Shown: one piece after another, positions 33,875 to 42,946 of the stretch | Layout: each line of letters opens with the position of its first letter | Numbering within the stretch: position 1 is the stretch's first letter | From: an uncultured Colwellia sp. | GTDB lineage: Bacteria > Pseudomonadota > Gammaproteobacteria > Enterobacterales > Alteromonadaceae | Assembly: GCA_913061475.1 (NCBI GenBank) | Contig: CAJXUN010000027.1 | Location: 1-61,674, forward strand | Reading direction: 5' to 3' | DNA length: 61,674 bases | The notes under the pieces: model-generated | The model's input: the letters and a program-made list of their open reading frames with translations, nothing else | Databases searched by the model: none | What the model was told of the DNA's origin: nothing | Translations under genes and position numbers: made by a program

Positions 33875-35311
33875 ATGACAAAACCTACAGCAGGCACTTT
33901 TTTCGGTCATCCGAAAGGACTGTTTCTTTTATTTGGTACTGAAATGTGGGAACGTTTTGGTTATTACGGTATGCGCGCGCTTTTGGTGCTCTATTTGGTA
34001 GCAAGCGTTCAAGATGGCGGTTTCGGCTGGACACCAGGTGAAGCCTTAAGTCTTTACGGCACCTTTACTATGGCAGTTTATTTAACACCGGTACTCGGTG
34101 GTTGGCTTGCCGATAACTTTATTGGCCAGCGTAAAGCGATTATCCTTGGCGGTATTATCTTTTCATTAGGTTACTTTACTTTAGGTATTCCTAAATCCAT
34201 GCTTGTGGGTATGGAAGAAACTGTTTTCTATATTGGTTTAACGTTAATCGTTATCGGTAACGGTTTGTTTAAAGCCAACGTCTCAAGCCTTGTTGGTGAT
34301 TTATATGAAGATGGCGATCATCGCCGAGATGGTGCCTTCACTATTTTCTACATGGGTATTAACTTAGGAGCATTCTTAGCGCCGATCACTGTTGGTGTTC
34401 TAGGTGAGCAAGTTAACTGGCACTACGGTTTCATTTTAGCCGGTTGTGGTATGCTGATTGGTTTAACACTGCAACTGTTATTCGCTAAGAAATACTTAGG
34501 TGATATCGGTGTAGTACCTTCGGCTAAACGCATAACCGAAGGACAAGCAACTCAAGCACCTATTACTTCACAAGATATTGATCGCATGAAAGTCATTTTA
34601 ATTATGAGCATGTTCTCGGTGATTTTCTGGGCAGGATTTGAGCAAGCTGGCGGTTTATTTACGATTTATGCCTCTGACTTTACTGACCGTACTATCTTCG
34701 GCTTTGAAGTCGCTGCCTCATCGTTTCAATCATTGAATGCCATGTTTATTATTATGCTTGCGCCAATTGTTGCCTCTGTTTGGGTTAAAATGGGATCTAA
34801 CGAACCAACGTCCCCGAAGAAGTTTGCACTTGCGATGGTATTTTTAGCTTTAGGCTTCTTCGTGATGCTCTGGGCTACCATGGTTCAAGGTGGTGATGTA
34901 ACAGTGAAAGTTAGCATGCTGTTCTTAGTGTTTGCTTACCTTTTCCATACCTTAGGTGAGTTGTGTTTATCACCTATCGGTCTGTCTATGGTTACGAAAT
35001 TAGCACCACTTAAGTTTACCTCAGTATTAATGGGTATTTGGTTCTTATTTACTGCGTTATCAAACAAACTCGCTGGTTTTATCGGTTCATTTGTTGGCGA
35101 AGGTCAAGAGATGGTCGACAATGCGGCTAATATATTTATGGGTGTTGGTTTAGCTGCCTTAATTACTGGTATTATTATCTTCATGTCAGCGGGTAAGTTA
35201 GTACAATGGATGCATGGTGCTGAAGGTAATGAGTCTCACGACCTTGAAGAAAAAATTGAAGAAGAAATTGCTGTAACAGGAACTCATGAAGGTATTTCTG
35301 AAAAGCAATAA
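33875..35311 (+). CDS. POT-family proton-dependent oligopeptide transporter
   Basis: This inner-membrane symporter takes up di- and tripeptides with protons. Its 478 residues form about 14 membrane segments. The N-terminal ExxERFxYYG motif is complete (Glu23 to Gly32 in TEMWERFGYYGMRALL), and the PTR2 signature FYMGINLGAFLAPI is near residue 157. AGFEQAGGLFTIYA and FHTLGELCLSPIGLSMVTKL in the C-terminal half carry the conserved Glu of helix 10. It resembles DtpA/DtpB proteins. The gene stands alone, transcribed away from the polysaccharide locus and closed by its own terminator. Confidence 0.94.
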   Translation: MTKPTAGTFFGHPKGLFLLFGTEMWERFGYYGMRALLVLYLVASVQDGGFGWTPGEALSLYGTFTMAVYLTPVLGGWLADNFIGQRKAIILGGIIFSLGYFTLGIPKSMLVGMEETVFYIGLTLIVIGNGLFKANVSSLVGDLYEDGDHRRDGAFTIFYMGINLGAFLAPITVGVLGEQVNWHYGFILAGCGMLIGLTLQLLFAKKYLGDIGVVPSAKRITEGQATQAPITSQDIDRMKVILIMSMFSVIFWAGFEQAGGLFTIYASDFTDRTIFGFEVAASSFQSLNAMFIIMLAPIVASVWVKMGSNEPTSPKKFALAMVFLALGFFVMLWATMVQGGDVTVKVSMLFLVFAYLFHTLGELCLSPIGLSMVTKLAPLKFTSVLMGIWFLFTALSNKLAGFIGSFVGEGQEMVDNAANIFMGVGLAALITGIIIFMSAGKLVQWMHGAEGNESHDLEEKIEEEIAVTGTHEGISEKQ

Positions 35312-35350
35312 TTTTCATTATCAGGAAAATTAGCCTAATTTTTCTTTTAT

Positions 35351-35387
35351 AAAAAACGAGCGATATTAAGTTATTGCTCGTTTTTTT
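35351..35387 (+). terminator. Intrinsic terminator of the peptide transporter gene
   Basis: AACGAGCGATA pairs with TATTGCTCGTT (one G-T pair) around the six-base loop TTAAGT, followed by seven T residues at 35381-35387. It lies about 40 bases past the transporter stop codon. Confidence 0.85.
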
Positions 35388-35498
35388 ATTTATATTCCCC
35401 CTACTATTTCAGTTTTCAACGTAAGATACCAGACAATGGAACTGACCTCCTTTCTGTTATAAAGTACGGCTTATATTTTTATACAATAAGAAACTACT

Positions 35499-36137
35499 GT
35501 GAGTGAATCTGTAGCGTCAAATAACCTAAGCCTAATGCCGAAAAGCCGGAGTGCTATTCGACAACACATTCGTGAGCAACGTCAGCAACTTACATCACAA
35601 CAACAAGATCATTTTGCTACGCAGCTATTGCAGCACTTTATTACGGATCCTAAAATATTACAGGCAACACATATTGCCATTTACTTAACAAATGACGGCG
35701 AACTTAATACTGAAGTGTTAATTGCTTGGTGTTGGCAGCAAGGTAAGCAAGTTTATTTACCGGTTTTACACCCTTTCGCAAAGGGGCACTTACTTTTTTT
35801 GCATTACGAGCAACAGACGACATTGGTTAAGAATCAATACGGAATTGCCGAGCCAAAACTTGATGTAAGAAGCATTATACCGGTTAATCAACTCGACATA
35901 ATTTGTACCCCATTAGTCGCCTTTGATAAAAGTGGTGCTCGACTTGGTATGGGGGGCGGATTCTATGATCGTACCTTAGCTGATTGGTACATTACCTATG
36001 AAAGCAAACAACTCACTAAGCCTTACCCGATAGGTTTAGCCCATAATTGCCAACTTGTTGAGACCTTACCCGCTCAGCAATGGGATATACCACTACCAGA
36101 AATTATTACCCCTGCTAAACATTATAAATTCGATTAG
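35499..36137 (+). CDS. fau: 5-formyltetrahydrofolate cyclo-ligase
   Basis: This cytoplasmic enzyme converts 5-formyl-THF to 5,10-methenyl-THF using ATP (fau/ygfA). The N-terminal RQHIREQRQQL helix supplies the basic ATP-phosphate contacts. TPLVAFDKSGARLGMGGGFYDRTL near residues 140-160 contains the family hallmark GMGGGFYDR. Its 212 residues fit the family. The frame starts with GTG at 35499. An ATG 12 codons later is a possible alternative, since the ribosome site before the GTG is weak. In many gammaproteobacteria 6S RNA lies just upstream, but here the 187-base gap is mostly taken by a terminator. Confidence 0.9.
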   Translation: MSESVASNNLSLMPKSRSAIRQHIREQRQQLTSQQQDHFATQLLQHFITDPKILQATHIAIYLTNDGELNTEVLIAWCWQQGKQVYLPVLHPFAKGHLLFLHYEQQTTLVKNQYGIAEPKLDVRSIIPVNQLDIICTPLVAFDKSGARLGMGGGFYDRTLADWYITYESKQLTKPYPIGLAHNCQLVETLPAQQWDIPLPEIITPAKHYKFD

Positions 36138-36228
36138 TTGCTTAGCGACAGATATTATATAATGCTTTAACTAGGCTATTTAAAGCTTACAGAACAACCA
36201 CTCAAACCAACGGTAAACAAGGCCTATT

Positions 36229-36885
36229 ATGACTCAAGATGAAATGAAAAAAACGGCAGCAATAAAAGCCCTAGACTATATCAAAGCAGATACCATCGTT
36301 GGTGTAGGTACAGGCTCAACGGTCAATCATTTTATTGATGCTCTTGCCACCATCAAAGACAAAATTATTGGCGCGGTATCAAGCTCTGACGCTTCAACTG
36401 AGCGTTTAAAGTCATACGGCATTGAAGTGTTTGATCTAAACAATGTTGATGGTATTGATGTTTACGTTGATGGCGCTGATGAGATTAACCCACATATGCA
36501 CATGATTAAAGGCGGTGGTGCTGCTTTAACAAGAGAGAAAATTGTTGCTGCGGTAGCAAAAACGTTTGTTTGTATTGCTGATGATAGCAAGCAAGTGCCA
36601 ATGTTAGGAGGCTTTCCATTACCGGTTGAAGTGATCCCGATGGCAAGAAGCTATGTCGCTAGAGAATTAGTCAAGCTAGGTGGCGATCCAGCCTACCGCC
36701 AGGGTGTTATTACCGACAATGGTAATGTTATTATTGATGTTCATAACTTAGAAATTCTCGATCCCAAAGCGCTAGAAAATAGCATAAATGCTATTGTCGG
36801 AGTGGTGACTAACGGTCTGTTCGCAAATCGTCCGGCAAACGTCTTAATTATCGGCAGTGTAGATGGTACAAAAATAATAAAATAA
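36229..36885 (+). CDS. rpiA: Ribose-5-phosphate isomerase A
   Basis: This enzyme interconverts ribose-5-phosphate and ribulose-5-phosphate in the pentose phosphate pathway. [14 protein letters not shown] (phosphate loop, about 25-38), [30 protein letters not shown] (about 82-101, with the catalytic Asp and Glu) and [10 protein letters not shown] are all diagnostic. At 218 residues it is full length. An AAGG ribosome site precedes the ATG. The rpiA-serA order is the usual one in gammaproteobacteria. Confidence 0.97.
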   Translation: MTQDEMKKTAAIKALDYIKADTIVGVGTGSTVNHFIDALATIKDKIIGAVSSSDASTERLKSYGIEVFDLNNVDGIDVYVDGADEINPHMHMIKGGGAALTREKIVAAVAKTFVCIADDSKQVPMLGGFPLPVEVIPMARSYVARELVKLGGDPAYRQGVITDNGNVIIDVHNLEILDPKALENSINAIVGVVTNGLFANRPANVLIIGSVDGTKIIK

Positions 36886-36981
36886 CACTTTAGAGTTTAT
36901 ACCCTATATGGTAGTTTAGGTATCTAGCCATCTAAAATAGCATGCATTAAGCAATGTTTGATTGAGAGAAGTTAAACTATC

Positions 36982-38211
36982 ATGAGCAACAATTCACTAG
37001 CGAAAGACAAAATAAAGATATTACTTTTAGAGGGCGTTCATCAAAGCGCCCTTGAAGAGCTAAAAGCCAAAGGCTACTCAAATATAGAATATCTTAAAAC
37101 CTCACTTTCAGAAGACGAGCTGATTAAAAAAATAGCCGATGTACACTTCATCGGCATACGCTCTCGCACTGATTTAAATAAAAATGTTTTAAGTCATGCT
37201 AAAAAGCTAGTCGCCATTGGTTGTTTTTGTATTGGTACCAATCAAGTAGACAAAGCTGCTGCACAAGCATTTGGTATTCCGGTATTTAATGCACCGTTTT
37301 CAAATACCCGTTCAGTGGCAGAATTAGTTTTAGGCGAAACATTATTATTACTTCGCGGTATTCCTGAAAAAAGCGCACAAGCGCACCGTGGTATTTGGAA
37401 CAAATCTGCTGTTGGCTCAGTTGAAGCTAGAGGTAAAACTCTCGGCATTGTTGGCTATGGTCATATTGGTATGCAACTGGGTATACTTGCCGAAACACTC
37501 GGTATGAAAGTTCGCTTCTTTGATATTGAAACTAAGCTACCTTTAGGTAATGCTAGCCAAGCCCCAACCATGACAGCATTATTAAAAGAAGCTGATATTA
37601 TTAGCTTGCATGTTCCAGAGACGCCACAAACACAAAATATGATGGGTGCCGCCGAATTTGAAGTCATGAAAGACGGCGTTATTTTTATTAATGCATCTCG
37701 CGGAACGGTTGTTGATATTGATGCGTTATCTGAAGCTTTAGCAAGCAAAAAAGTCGCTGGTGCGGCAATTGATGTATTTCCAGTAGAGCCTAAAGGTAAT
37801 GATGAAGAGTTCATCAGCCCATTACGCGCCTTCGACAATGTTATACTAACGCCGCATATCGGTGGTAGCACCAAAGAAGCACAAGAGAATATCGGCCTAG
37901 AAGTGGCCAGCAAACTTGCTAAATATTCGGACAATGGCTCAACGTTATCAGCGGTTAACTTCCCGGAAGTATCGCTACCAGAACACACGGGCACCAGTCG
38001 TTTGTTACATATTCATCGTAACCAGCCCGGTGTTTTAACGCAAATTAACCAAGCGTTCGCAAAACACAATATCAATATAGCGGCTCAGTACTTGCAAACG
38101 GCCGATCAAATTGGCTATGTGGTTATTGACATTGAAGCGGAAAATCGCGAACTTGCGCTAAAAGAGTTAAAGCAAATTGATGCAACAATAAGAACTAGAT
38201 TATTACATTGA
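36982..38211 (+). CDS. serA: D-3-phosphoglycerate dehydrogenase
   Basis: This enzyme opens serine biosynthesis by oxidising 3-phosphoglycerate. Its 409 residues match the E. coli SerA type: substrate domain with IGIRSRTDL, NAD domain with GIVGYGHIGMQLG (about 155-167), NASRGTVVDIDALSEAL, DVFPVEP and the catalytic His in LTPHIGGSTKEAQ. A C-terminal ACT domain follows (about 335-409, LLHIHRNQPGVLTQINQAF), which confers feedback inhibition by serine in this type. It lies 96 bases after rpiA and ends at a strong terminator. Confidence 0.97.
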   Translation: MSNNSLAKDKIKILLLEGVHQSALEELKAKGYSNIEYLKTSLSEDELIKKIADVHFIGIRSRTDLNKNVLSHAKKLVAIGCFCIGTNQVDKAAAQAFGIPVFNAPFSNTRSVAELVLGETLLLLRGIPEKSAQAHRGIWNKSAVGSVEARGKTLGIVGYGHIGMQLGILAETLGMKVRFFDIETKLPLGNASQAPTMTALLKEADIISLHVPETPQTQNMMGAAEFEVMKDGVIFINASRGTVVDIDALSEALASKKVAGAAIDVFPVEPKGNDEEFISPLRAFDNVILTPHIGGSTKEAQENIGLEVASKLAKYSDNGSTLSAVNFPEVSLPEHTGTSRLLHIHRNQPGVLTQINQAFAKHNINIAAQYLQTADQIGYVVIDIEAENRELALKELKQIDATIRTRLLH

Positions 38212-38261
38212 TCACACTGCGCAATACAGTATTGTTATTAAAAACAACCTGTACTTAAAAC

Positions 38262-38293
38262 AAAAAAGCCAAAGCAATTGCTTTGGCTTTTTT
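38262..38293. terminator. Bidirectional terminator between serA and pgpA
   Basis: This is a perfect 32-base palindrome: AAAAAAGCCAAAGCAA (38262-38277) mirrored by TTGCTTTGGCTTTTTT (38278-38293). It has an A-run on one side and a T-run on the other, so it can stop serA from the left and pgpA from the right. Confidence 0.92.
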
Positions 38294-38345
38294 AACTCTG
38301 TTTTTCAGGCTAAGTAAATTAACTTAATACCGACTATCAGTACGA

Positions 38346-38816
38346 TTAATAAAAAATTAGCATCATACAAACCCAGGCTGCAATGCCTGCGACTATATCG
38401 TCAAGCATAATACCTAAGCCACCATGACAGTTTTTATCTAGATAAGAAATCGGCCAAGGCTTTAAGATGTCAAAGAAGCGGAAAAGTGCAAATCCGACAA
38501 GAATAGTTTGCCACGTAACCGGCATAAGAAACATCGTGATGAGCAAACCGACGAATTCGTCCCAAACTATAGCGCCATGATCATGAACACCGGCATCTTT
38601 TGCCGCTTTGCCACAAATATAAACGCCAGTAACACTCATTAAAATAATCAGCGTTAAGTAAATCATATTATCGAGTGGTGCAAGTAAAAGAAATAGTGGT
38701 ATTGCCGCTAAGGTACCAAAGGTGCCCGGTGCTTTCGGTGCTAAACCGCTACCAAAACCTAACGCCAAAAAGTGAATCGGGTTCGAGAGACGAAAATTTG
38801 CTGTAGATGTTGCCAT
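38346..38816 (-). CDS. pgpA: Phosphatidylglycerophosphatase A
   Basis: This inner-membrane phosphatase makes phosphatidylglycerol from its phosphate. The 156-residue protein has the family pattern: FGSGLAPKAPGTFGTLAAIP near residue 21, the acidic VWDEFVGLLITMF near 85, FRFFDILKPWPI near 111 and DDIVAGI near 137, with about three to four hydrophobic segments. It ends the ribH-nusB-thiL-pgpA run, starting two bases after thiL stops. Confidence 0.95.
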   Translation of the reverse strand: MATSTANFRLSNPIHFLALGFGSGLAPKAPGTFGTLAAIPLFLLLAPLDNMIYLTLIILMSVTGVYICGKAAKDAGVHDHGAIVWDEFVGLLITMFLMPVTWQTILVGFALFRFFDILKPWPISYLDKNCHGGLGIMLDDIVAGIAAWVCMMLIFY

Positions 38817-38818
38817 GA

Positions 38819-39790
38819 CTATTTTTTACTGCTTGCAAAGTGTTCAAAGCTTTTTGCATTAATAGCAATCGCTTTACTATTAAGCGTAGTGGTAATTTTT
38901 TCACTTCGATTTAGCTGACCAATACAGGTTATTGTATTGCCACTATTTGCTAAGGCTGTTTCCATGCCGACTTTATTATCTTCAGAAACGGTAAATAACA
39001 ATTCATAATCATCGCCGCCGACCAATGCCATCTCAAAAGCTTCTTCGAGACTAACGGTATCACGCAAAGCGTTTGATATCGGTAAATCATCTAGCACAAT
39101 GTTTGCGCCAACCTGAGATGCTCGACAAATATGACCAAGATCAGAAATTATACCATCAGATAAGTCGATAGCTGCACTGGCATACTCACGTAACGCTTGC
39201 CCAGCTAAAACTCTTGGTGTTGGATAATCTAAACGCCGACGTACGCTTTCACGATATTCTGTTGCAAGGTTTATCTCGTTAAAAACATCTTTAAGCGCTA
39301 AAGCAGCATCACCTATTTCACCCGTCACATATACCCAATCACCTGCCTTCGCCCCGGAGCGAGTAAGGTGTTTATTCATTGGTATTAGCCCTTGGGCTGT
39401 CACTGTGATAGCCAATGGTCCCTGCGTGGTATCGCCGCCAATTAATTGCACGTTATAATATTCGCACAACTCAAAAGCACCATGACAAAAACCTTCTACC
39501 CATTTCAGGTCAACTTCCGGCATCGTGATTGCCAAAGAAATCCATGCAGGCTCAGCCCCCATAGCGGCTAAATCCGATAAATTAACGGCAATGGCTTTAT
39601 GACCAATGGCTTGTGCACTCGTTTCATGAGGAAAGTGCACACCAGCAACCAAGGTATCTGTGGTGATTGCAATATTTTGACGCTCTGATGGACTGACAAT
39701 GGCACAGTCATCACCAATACCAAGCACAACATCTTTACGTTTAATCACTTGCTCAGTAAAGAAGCGCTTGATCAATTCGAACTCTTTCAT
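38819..39790 (-). CDS. thiL: Thiamine-monophosphate kinase
   Basis: This enzyme phosphorylates thiamine monophosphate to the active pyrophosphate using ATP. The N-terminal EFELIKRFF, GIGDDCAIV (24-32), TTDTLVAGVHFP (44-55), NLSDLAAMGAEP (70-81), GGDTTQGPLAIT (118-129) and DLSDGIISDLGHI are ThiL motifs that bind Mg-ATP. Its 323 residues match the family. It lies between nusB and pgpA in the conserved order. Confidence 0.96.
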   Translation of the reverse strand: MKEFELIKRFFTEQVIKRKDVVLGIGDDCAIVSPSERQNIAITTDTLVAGVHFPHETSAQAIGHKAIAVNLSDLAAMGAEPAWISLAITMPEVDLKWVEGFCHGAFELCEYYNVQLIGGDTTQGPLAITVTAQGLIPMNKHLTRSGAKAGDWVYVTGEIGDAALALKDVFNEINLATEYRESVRRRLDYPTPRVLAGQALREYASAAIDLSDGIISDLGHICRASQVGANIVLDDLPISNALRDTVSLEEAFEMALVGGDDYELLFTVSEDNKVGMETALANSGNTITCIGQLNRSEKITTTLNSKAIAINAKSFEHFASSKK

Positions 39791-39808
39791 ATTACAACCA
39801 AATGATGA

Positions 39809-40225
39809 TTATTCGTTCGGGCGAACAAGCTTAACAACTTTATCCAAAACACCGTTGACAAACTTATGGCTGTCATCAGCAGCAAATGACTTGGCTAATT
39901 CAATAGCTTCGTTGATGATCACTCGGTAAGGTACATCTCGACAATCAGAAAGTTCATAAACTGCAACACGTAAAATAGCTTTTTCTACATGATCAACGTC
40001 AGCTAATGGGCGATCAACATGAGGTGCTATTTTTTCATCAATGCTACTAACCTGGCTTGAAACACCGCGAAATAATTGCTGAAAATAAGGAATATCAAAA
40101 CGACGTGCGCCGTTTTCAGTCAAAAAATTCGTCTCAATCTCAGTCACATTGTTCTGACTTAGCTGCCATGAATATACCGCTTGTACCGCTAGTTCTCTAG
40201 CTTTTCTTCTAGGTGATGGTTTCAC
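39809..40225 (-). CDS. nusB: Transcription antitermination factor NusB
   Basis: This small all-helical protein binds boxA RNA with NusE (ribosomal protein S10) in rRNA antitermination complexes. The start [20 protein letters not shown], the central [16 protein letters not shown] and the C-terminal [28 protein letters not shown] are diagnostic; 138 residues is normal. It starts 12 bases after ribH ends. Confidence 0.97.
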   Translation of the reverse strand: MKPSPRRKARELAVQAVYSWQLSQNNVTEIETNFLTENGARRFDIPYFQQLFRGVSSQVSSIDEKIAPHVDRPLADVDHVEKAILRVAVYELSDCRDVPYRVIINEAIELAKSFAADDSHKFVNGVLDKVVKLVRPNE

Positions 40226-40237
40226 AAAAGTATCCTA

Positions 40238-40702
40238 TTATAACTTATCTAGCACGTTAACCATTTCTAAAGCACTTAGTGCAGCTTCAGCGCCTTTATT
40301 GCCCACTTTTAGGCCAGCACGATCAATAGCTTGTTCAATAGTGTCGGTAGTAATGACACCAAATGCCACTGGCATAGTATATTCCATAGCAACTTGCGCT
40401 AGACCTTTATTACATTCACCAGCAACGAAGTCAAAATGAGGCGTACCACCACGAATAACAGCACCAATAGCAATAATGCCATCGTATCCGCCTTTAGCTG
40501 CTATTTTCTTCGCTGCCACTGGTAGCTCATAAGCACCTGGAACACGAATAACGGTAATATCACTATCTGCAACATTGCCATGGCGCTTAAGGGCATCGAC
40601 AGCACCTTCAAGTAAACTTTCAACCACAAAACTATTAAAACGAGAGACGACAATGGCGAATTTCTTACCGGTTGCGTCAAAGTTAGCTTCTACGACATTC
40701 AT
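40238..40702 (-). CDS. ribH: 6,7-dimethyl-8-ribityllumazine synthase
   Basis: This enzyme makes the riboflavin precursor from the ribityl-aminopyrimidine and dihydroxybutanone phosphate, usually as a 60-mer. [51 protein letters not shown] (with the catalytic His in the PHFD segment) and [15 protein letters not shown] are all present in its 154 residues. It is the first gene of a ribH-nusB-thiL-pgpA group. The ribD/ribC/ribBA genes usually found upstream are absent here. Confidence 0.97.
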   Translation of the reverse strand: MNVVEANFDATGKKFAIVVSRFNSFVVESLLEGAVDALKRHGNVADSDITVIRVPGAYELPVAAKKIAAKGGYDGIIAIGAVIRGGTPHFDFVAGECNKGLAQVAMEYTMPVAFGVITTDTIEQAIDRAGLKVGNKGAEAALSALEMVNVLDKL

Positions 40703-41075
40703 TTAAAAATCACCTACTGATAAAAATTGCCGCAATTCTAGCAAATTGCAGCCGACTGAGGAACTCGTTTTAACAATTTTATAGTAATAGTCGATAACTT
40801 TAGCATTAGGTAAATAATATCAACGGTGATTCTGTATCGTTTTCAATACCTTTCGATAGTTCGATTACAATGGTTTCTTTCGGTGATCGTGCCTAATCAA
40901 AGCGTCAGAGTATCAATGTCTTATAGCCAACTCGCTTTAATGCGTAAAATTAGTCGTTCTCAAAAATGGATGCGTTTCCTGTGCGTTACGCTAAATCAAT
41001 TTGCTCATGGCACATTAAGCAGCATTTTTGTATCATAGTGGCATCTAACTTTAATCAAGACCCACTTGGAATTTT
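40703..41075. other. 373-base intergenic region between ribH and a small membrane protein gene
   Basis: This divergent gap must hold the ribH promoter. Short open frames on the plus strand (to about 41038) have no recognisable family and poor starts, so I do not call them. A small hairpin, GCAATT to AATTGC, lies near 40733-40750. I saw no convincing flavin (RFN) riboswitch, which in relatives stands before ribBA. The break in the usual rib gene order falls here. Confidence 0.5.
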
Positions 41076-41384
41076 ATGGCCATTTACTTTTCTTCAAATA
41101 AAATCCCTGCACTACAAGCGTTTAGCTTACATCAACGCCAAGCTATTCTGACTCTGGCACAAGCAAAGCTTTCTGCACCTGAAAAGTTTATTTTAAATAT
41201 CATAAAGTTACTTTTACTGATCCCGCCCTTTCTTTTTATCGCCAATTTACAAGGCTTTGCTTTGATAGCAGCAATTATAATCGTGCTAATCGCCTATTTC
41301 ATAATATTAAGACCAATCATGCTCTTTTTTGCACACAAGCATCTCGACCAAGCTATTCGTCAATATAAAAAAAGTGAACCTTAA
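41076..41384 (+). CDS. Small membrane protein, DUF6170-like
   Basis: This 102-residue protein opens with AIYFSSNKIPALQAFSLHQR, has a helical stretch, then two hydrophobic spans (about 46-60, LLLLIPPFLFIA, and 64-85, FALIAAIIIVLIAYFII) and a basic tail with HKHLDQAIRQYKK. It resembles a small family found in Alteromonadales whose function is unknown; I recall it as DUF6170 but cannot check. It is a single-gene unit between divergent ribH and convergent mlaA. The stop codon lies inside the loop of its own terminator. Confidence 0.7.
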   Translation: MAIYFSSNKIPALQAFSLHQRQAILTLAQAKLSAPEKFILNIIKLLLLIPPFLFIANLQGFALIAAIIIVLIAYFIILRPIMLFFAHKHLDQAIRQYKKSEP

Positions 41385-41397
41385 GTTCACTTTTTTT
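41367..41397. terminator. Bidirectional terminator overlapping the stop codon of the small membrane protein gene
   Basis: AAAAAAAGTGAAC (41367-41379) pairs with GTTCACTTTTTTT (41385-41397) around the loop CTTAA, which contains part of the stop codon. The last codons therefore form the left arm. On the other strand it can end mlaA transcripts. Confidence 0.9.
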
Positions 41398-41421
41398 ATT
41401 GTTATACCCAAAACTAATATA

Positions 41422-42228
41422 TTAAGGCTCTATTTCTTGCAGCTCTTCTAAGTAAGCATCAATATTAGCTTCTTCCTCTTGGTTAATTTCAACTGGAGGA
41501 TTACCATCATATACTTTGTACTGCATATTTTGAAAATAGGCGTTTTTAACAAACTCATACGGGTCGATTGCATCATTTAAAATGGCTTCTTGGTCAGCAA
41601 ATGCAGCTCGAGCTTCTAAACCTAAAATACCAGCGCGAACTATATTTGGCCAAAAATCAATAACGGCAAGTGGCCAGTAGTAGCGGTCAACAAAATCACC
41701 GACTTCTTCCCGCACAGATGAAGGACCAAGCGCAGGGACGACTATATAAGGTCCATCACCAACACCATAACTGCCAAGTACTTCACCGAATTCTTCTTGT
41801 TTTCGGTCCCAGCCAAAATCACTTGCTGGATCAAAAAAGCCTAGTAACCCCACTGTTGAGTTCAGCACAAAACGACCAGTTGATTCCGCTGCATCGGTAA
41901 ATTTTGCTTGTAATAAATGGTTAATAATTGTCGATGGTTCATTTAGGTTAAGCGCCATATTATGCACACCTGAACGCAATTCTATCGGCATATATTCGAC
42001 ATAACCTTCAGAAGCAGGTTTGAAGACATATTTATCCGCATAATCCCAAGTAAAAGTCCAAAATGGTCGATTGATAGATTCCAAGGGATCTTTTGGATCA
42101 GATAAGCCTTGTTCTGATGATGGTGTGCTAGAGCAAGCGGTTAAAAACAACGAAAGCGCTAATATTAACAAAAGTTTAAAACTATAAATGGGTTGCTTTT
42201 GCCATGCTAAACTTCTATTTATCTTCAC
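41422..42228 (-). CDS. mlaA: Outer-membrane lipoprotein MlaA (VacJ)
   Basis: MlaA removes misplaced phospholipids from the outer leaflet of the outer membrane and passes them to the Mla pathway. The signal peptide ends in a lipobox with Cys32 (SLFLTAC). The mature part contains DPLESINRPFWTFTWDYADK, LNEPSTIINHLLQ, GRFVLNSTVGLLGFFDPAS, the GVGDGPYIVVPALGPSSVRE segment and PYEFVKNAYFQ, all typical. An acidic tail ends the protein. The N-terminal region before the hydrophobic core is longer than usual, so a later start is possible, though none is obvious. The rest of the Mla system is not in the window. Confidence 0.95.
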   Translation of the reverse strand: MKINRSLAWQKQPIYSFKLLLILALSLFLTACSSTPSSEQGLSDPKDPLESINRPFWTFTWDYADKYVFKPASEGYVEYMPIELRSGVHNMALNLNEPSTIINHLLQAKFTDAAESTGRFVLNSTVGLLGFFDPASDFGWDRKQEEFGEVLGSYGVGDGPYIVVPALGPSSVREEVGDFVDRYYWPLAVIDFWPNIVRAGILGLEARAAFADQEAILNDAIDPYEFVKNAYFQNMQYKVYDGNPPVEINQEEEANIDAYLEELQEIEP

Positions 42229-42421
42229 TTCAGAATCCTTGTTTTATAACGATGCTATAAATATGTCGTGGTAATTAATAAGCTAGCGATTAAGTTTTAT
42301 TTTATCCACAGTTTATCATGGACAGCAAAACGCTAGCATTAAGAGTTTTGTTTAAAAAGTGTAATAGTCTATTTGGTATTGCAAGCGCATGACTATCGAA
42401 GTATTGAGGTTATTTTAACTA

Positions 42422-42889
42422 CTATTTTACAACTCTCTGGCGATGAACAGCAAGTAACATTTCTGCTTCAGCTTTTGGAATATCACACTCTTGCATAATT
42501 TCAGCAATATCAGCTCCCAACTCAACCAACTTTTGCGCTCGAGTATATAATTTATCTTCGGGTTGTTGATGTAAAAGCTTATCAATGACTTCAACTTGGC
42601 TATTAAACAGCTCTTGAGTCACTTTAATACGATGCTCTAGCTGTTTGCTAACTTGTTCATTTTCTCTCTGCGATTCCTGACAATATTGCAGATTGTCATC
42701 TAACTGAGATTGGCTATCAGCAAGTAAAGTTTGCAGTTCTACTAACTGTATTTCTTGGTTCTGTAACTTCTGCTGTAATTCTTCGATTTGTCGACTAAAG
42801 CGGTTTTTGAGTGCTAGCAATAACATAGCAACAAGCATCACAATGGCAAATGCAATCAAACTGATCAAGTTAGCAGGTATATTTTCCAT
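42422..42889 (-). CDS. DUF2802 membrane-anchored coiled-coil protein
   Basis: This 155-residue protein has an N-terminal membrane span (about 7-28, LISLIAFAIVMLVAMLLLAL), a long Gln/Glu-rich coiled coil (about 33-105), and a C-terminal helical segment, ARKLVELGADIAEIMQEC-like, followed by DIPKAEAEMLLAVHR. That last part is the DUF2802 domain found beside cheW in polar flagellar clusters of Shewanella, Vibrio and Pseudomonas. Its function is not known to me. It lies after the cheW terminator, so it may have its own promoter or depend on read-through. Confidence 0.85.
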   Translation of the reverse strand: MENIPANLISLIAFAIVMLVAMLLLALKNRFSRQIEELQQKLQNQEIQLVELQTLLADSQSQLDDNLQYCQESQRENEQVSKQLEHRIKVTQELFNSQVEVIDKLLHQQPEDKLYTRAQKLVELGADIAEIMQECDIPKAEAEMLLAVHRQRVVK

Positions 42890-42912
42890 AGTATAAAAAG
42901 GCCGCTGAAATT

Positions 42913-42935
42913 AAAAAAGCCTGCTCAGCAGGCTT
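42913..42935 (-). terminator. Intrinsic terminator after cheW
   Basis: On the minus strand AAGCCTGCT pairs with AGCAGGCTT around a single G, and the second arm runs into TTTTTT (42913-42918). The site lies 11 bases beyond the cheW stop and before the DUF2802 gene. Confidence 0.85.
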
Positions 42936-42946
42936 ATTGACAAGCA

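Noticed and set aside
35312-35498. Possible 6S RNA upstream of fau, as in E. coli
   Set aside because: About 75 of the 187 bases are the transporter tail and terminator, leaving too little room for a normal 6S RNA, and I could not see the expected long double-stranded fold.
40703-40825. Possible FMN (RFN) riboswitch before ribH
   Set aside because: I could not find the conserved helices. Only a 6-bp hairpin is visible.
40826-41038. 70-codon plus-strand frame upstream of the small membrane protein
   Set aside because: There is no ribosome site, no recognisable motif and an overlapping alternative frame. I treat the stretch as non-coding.
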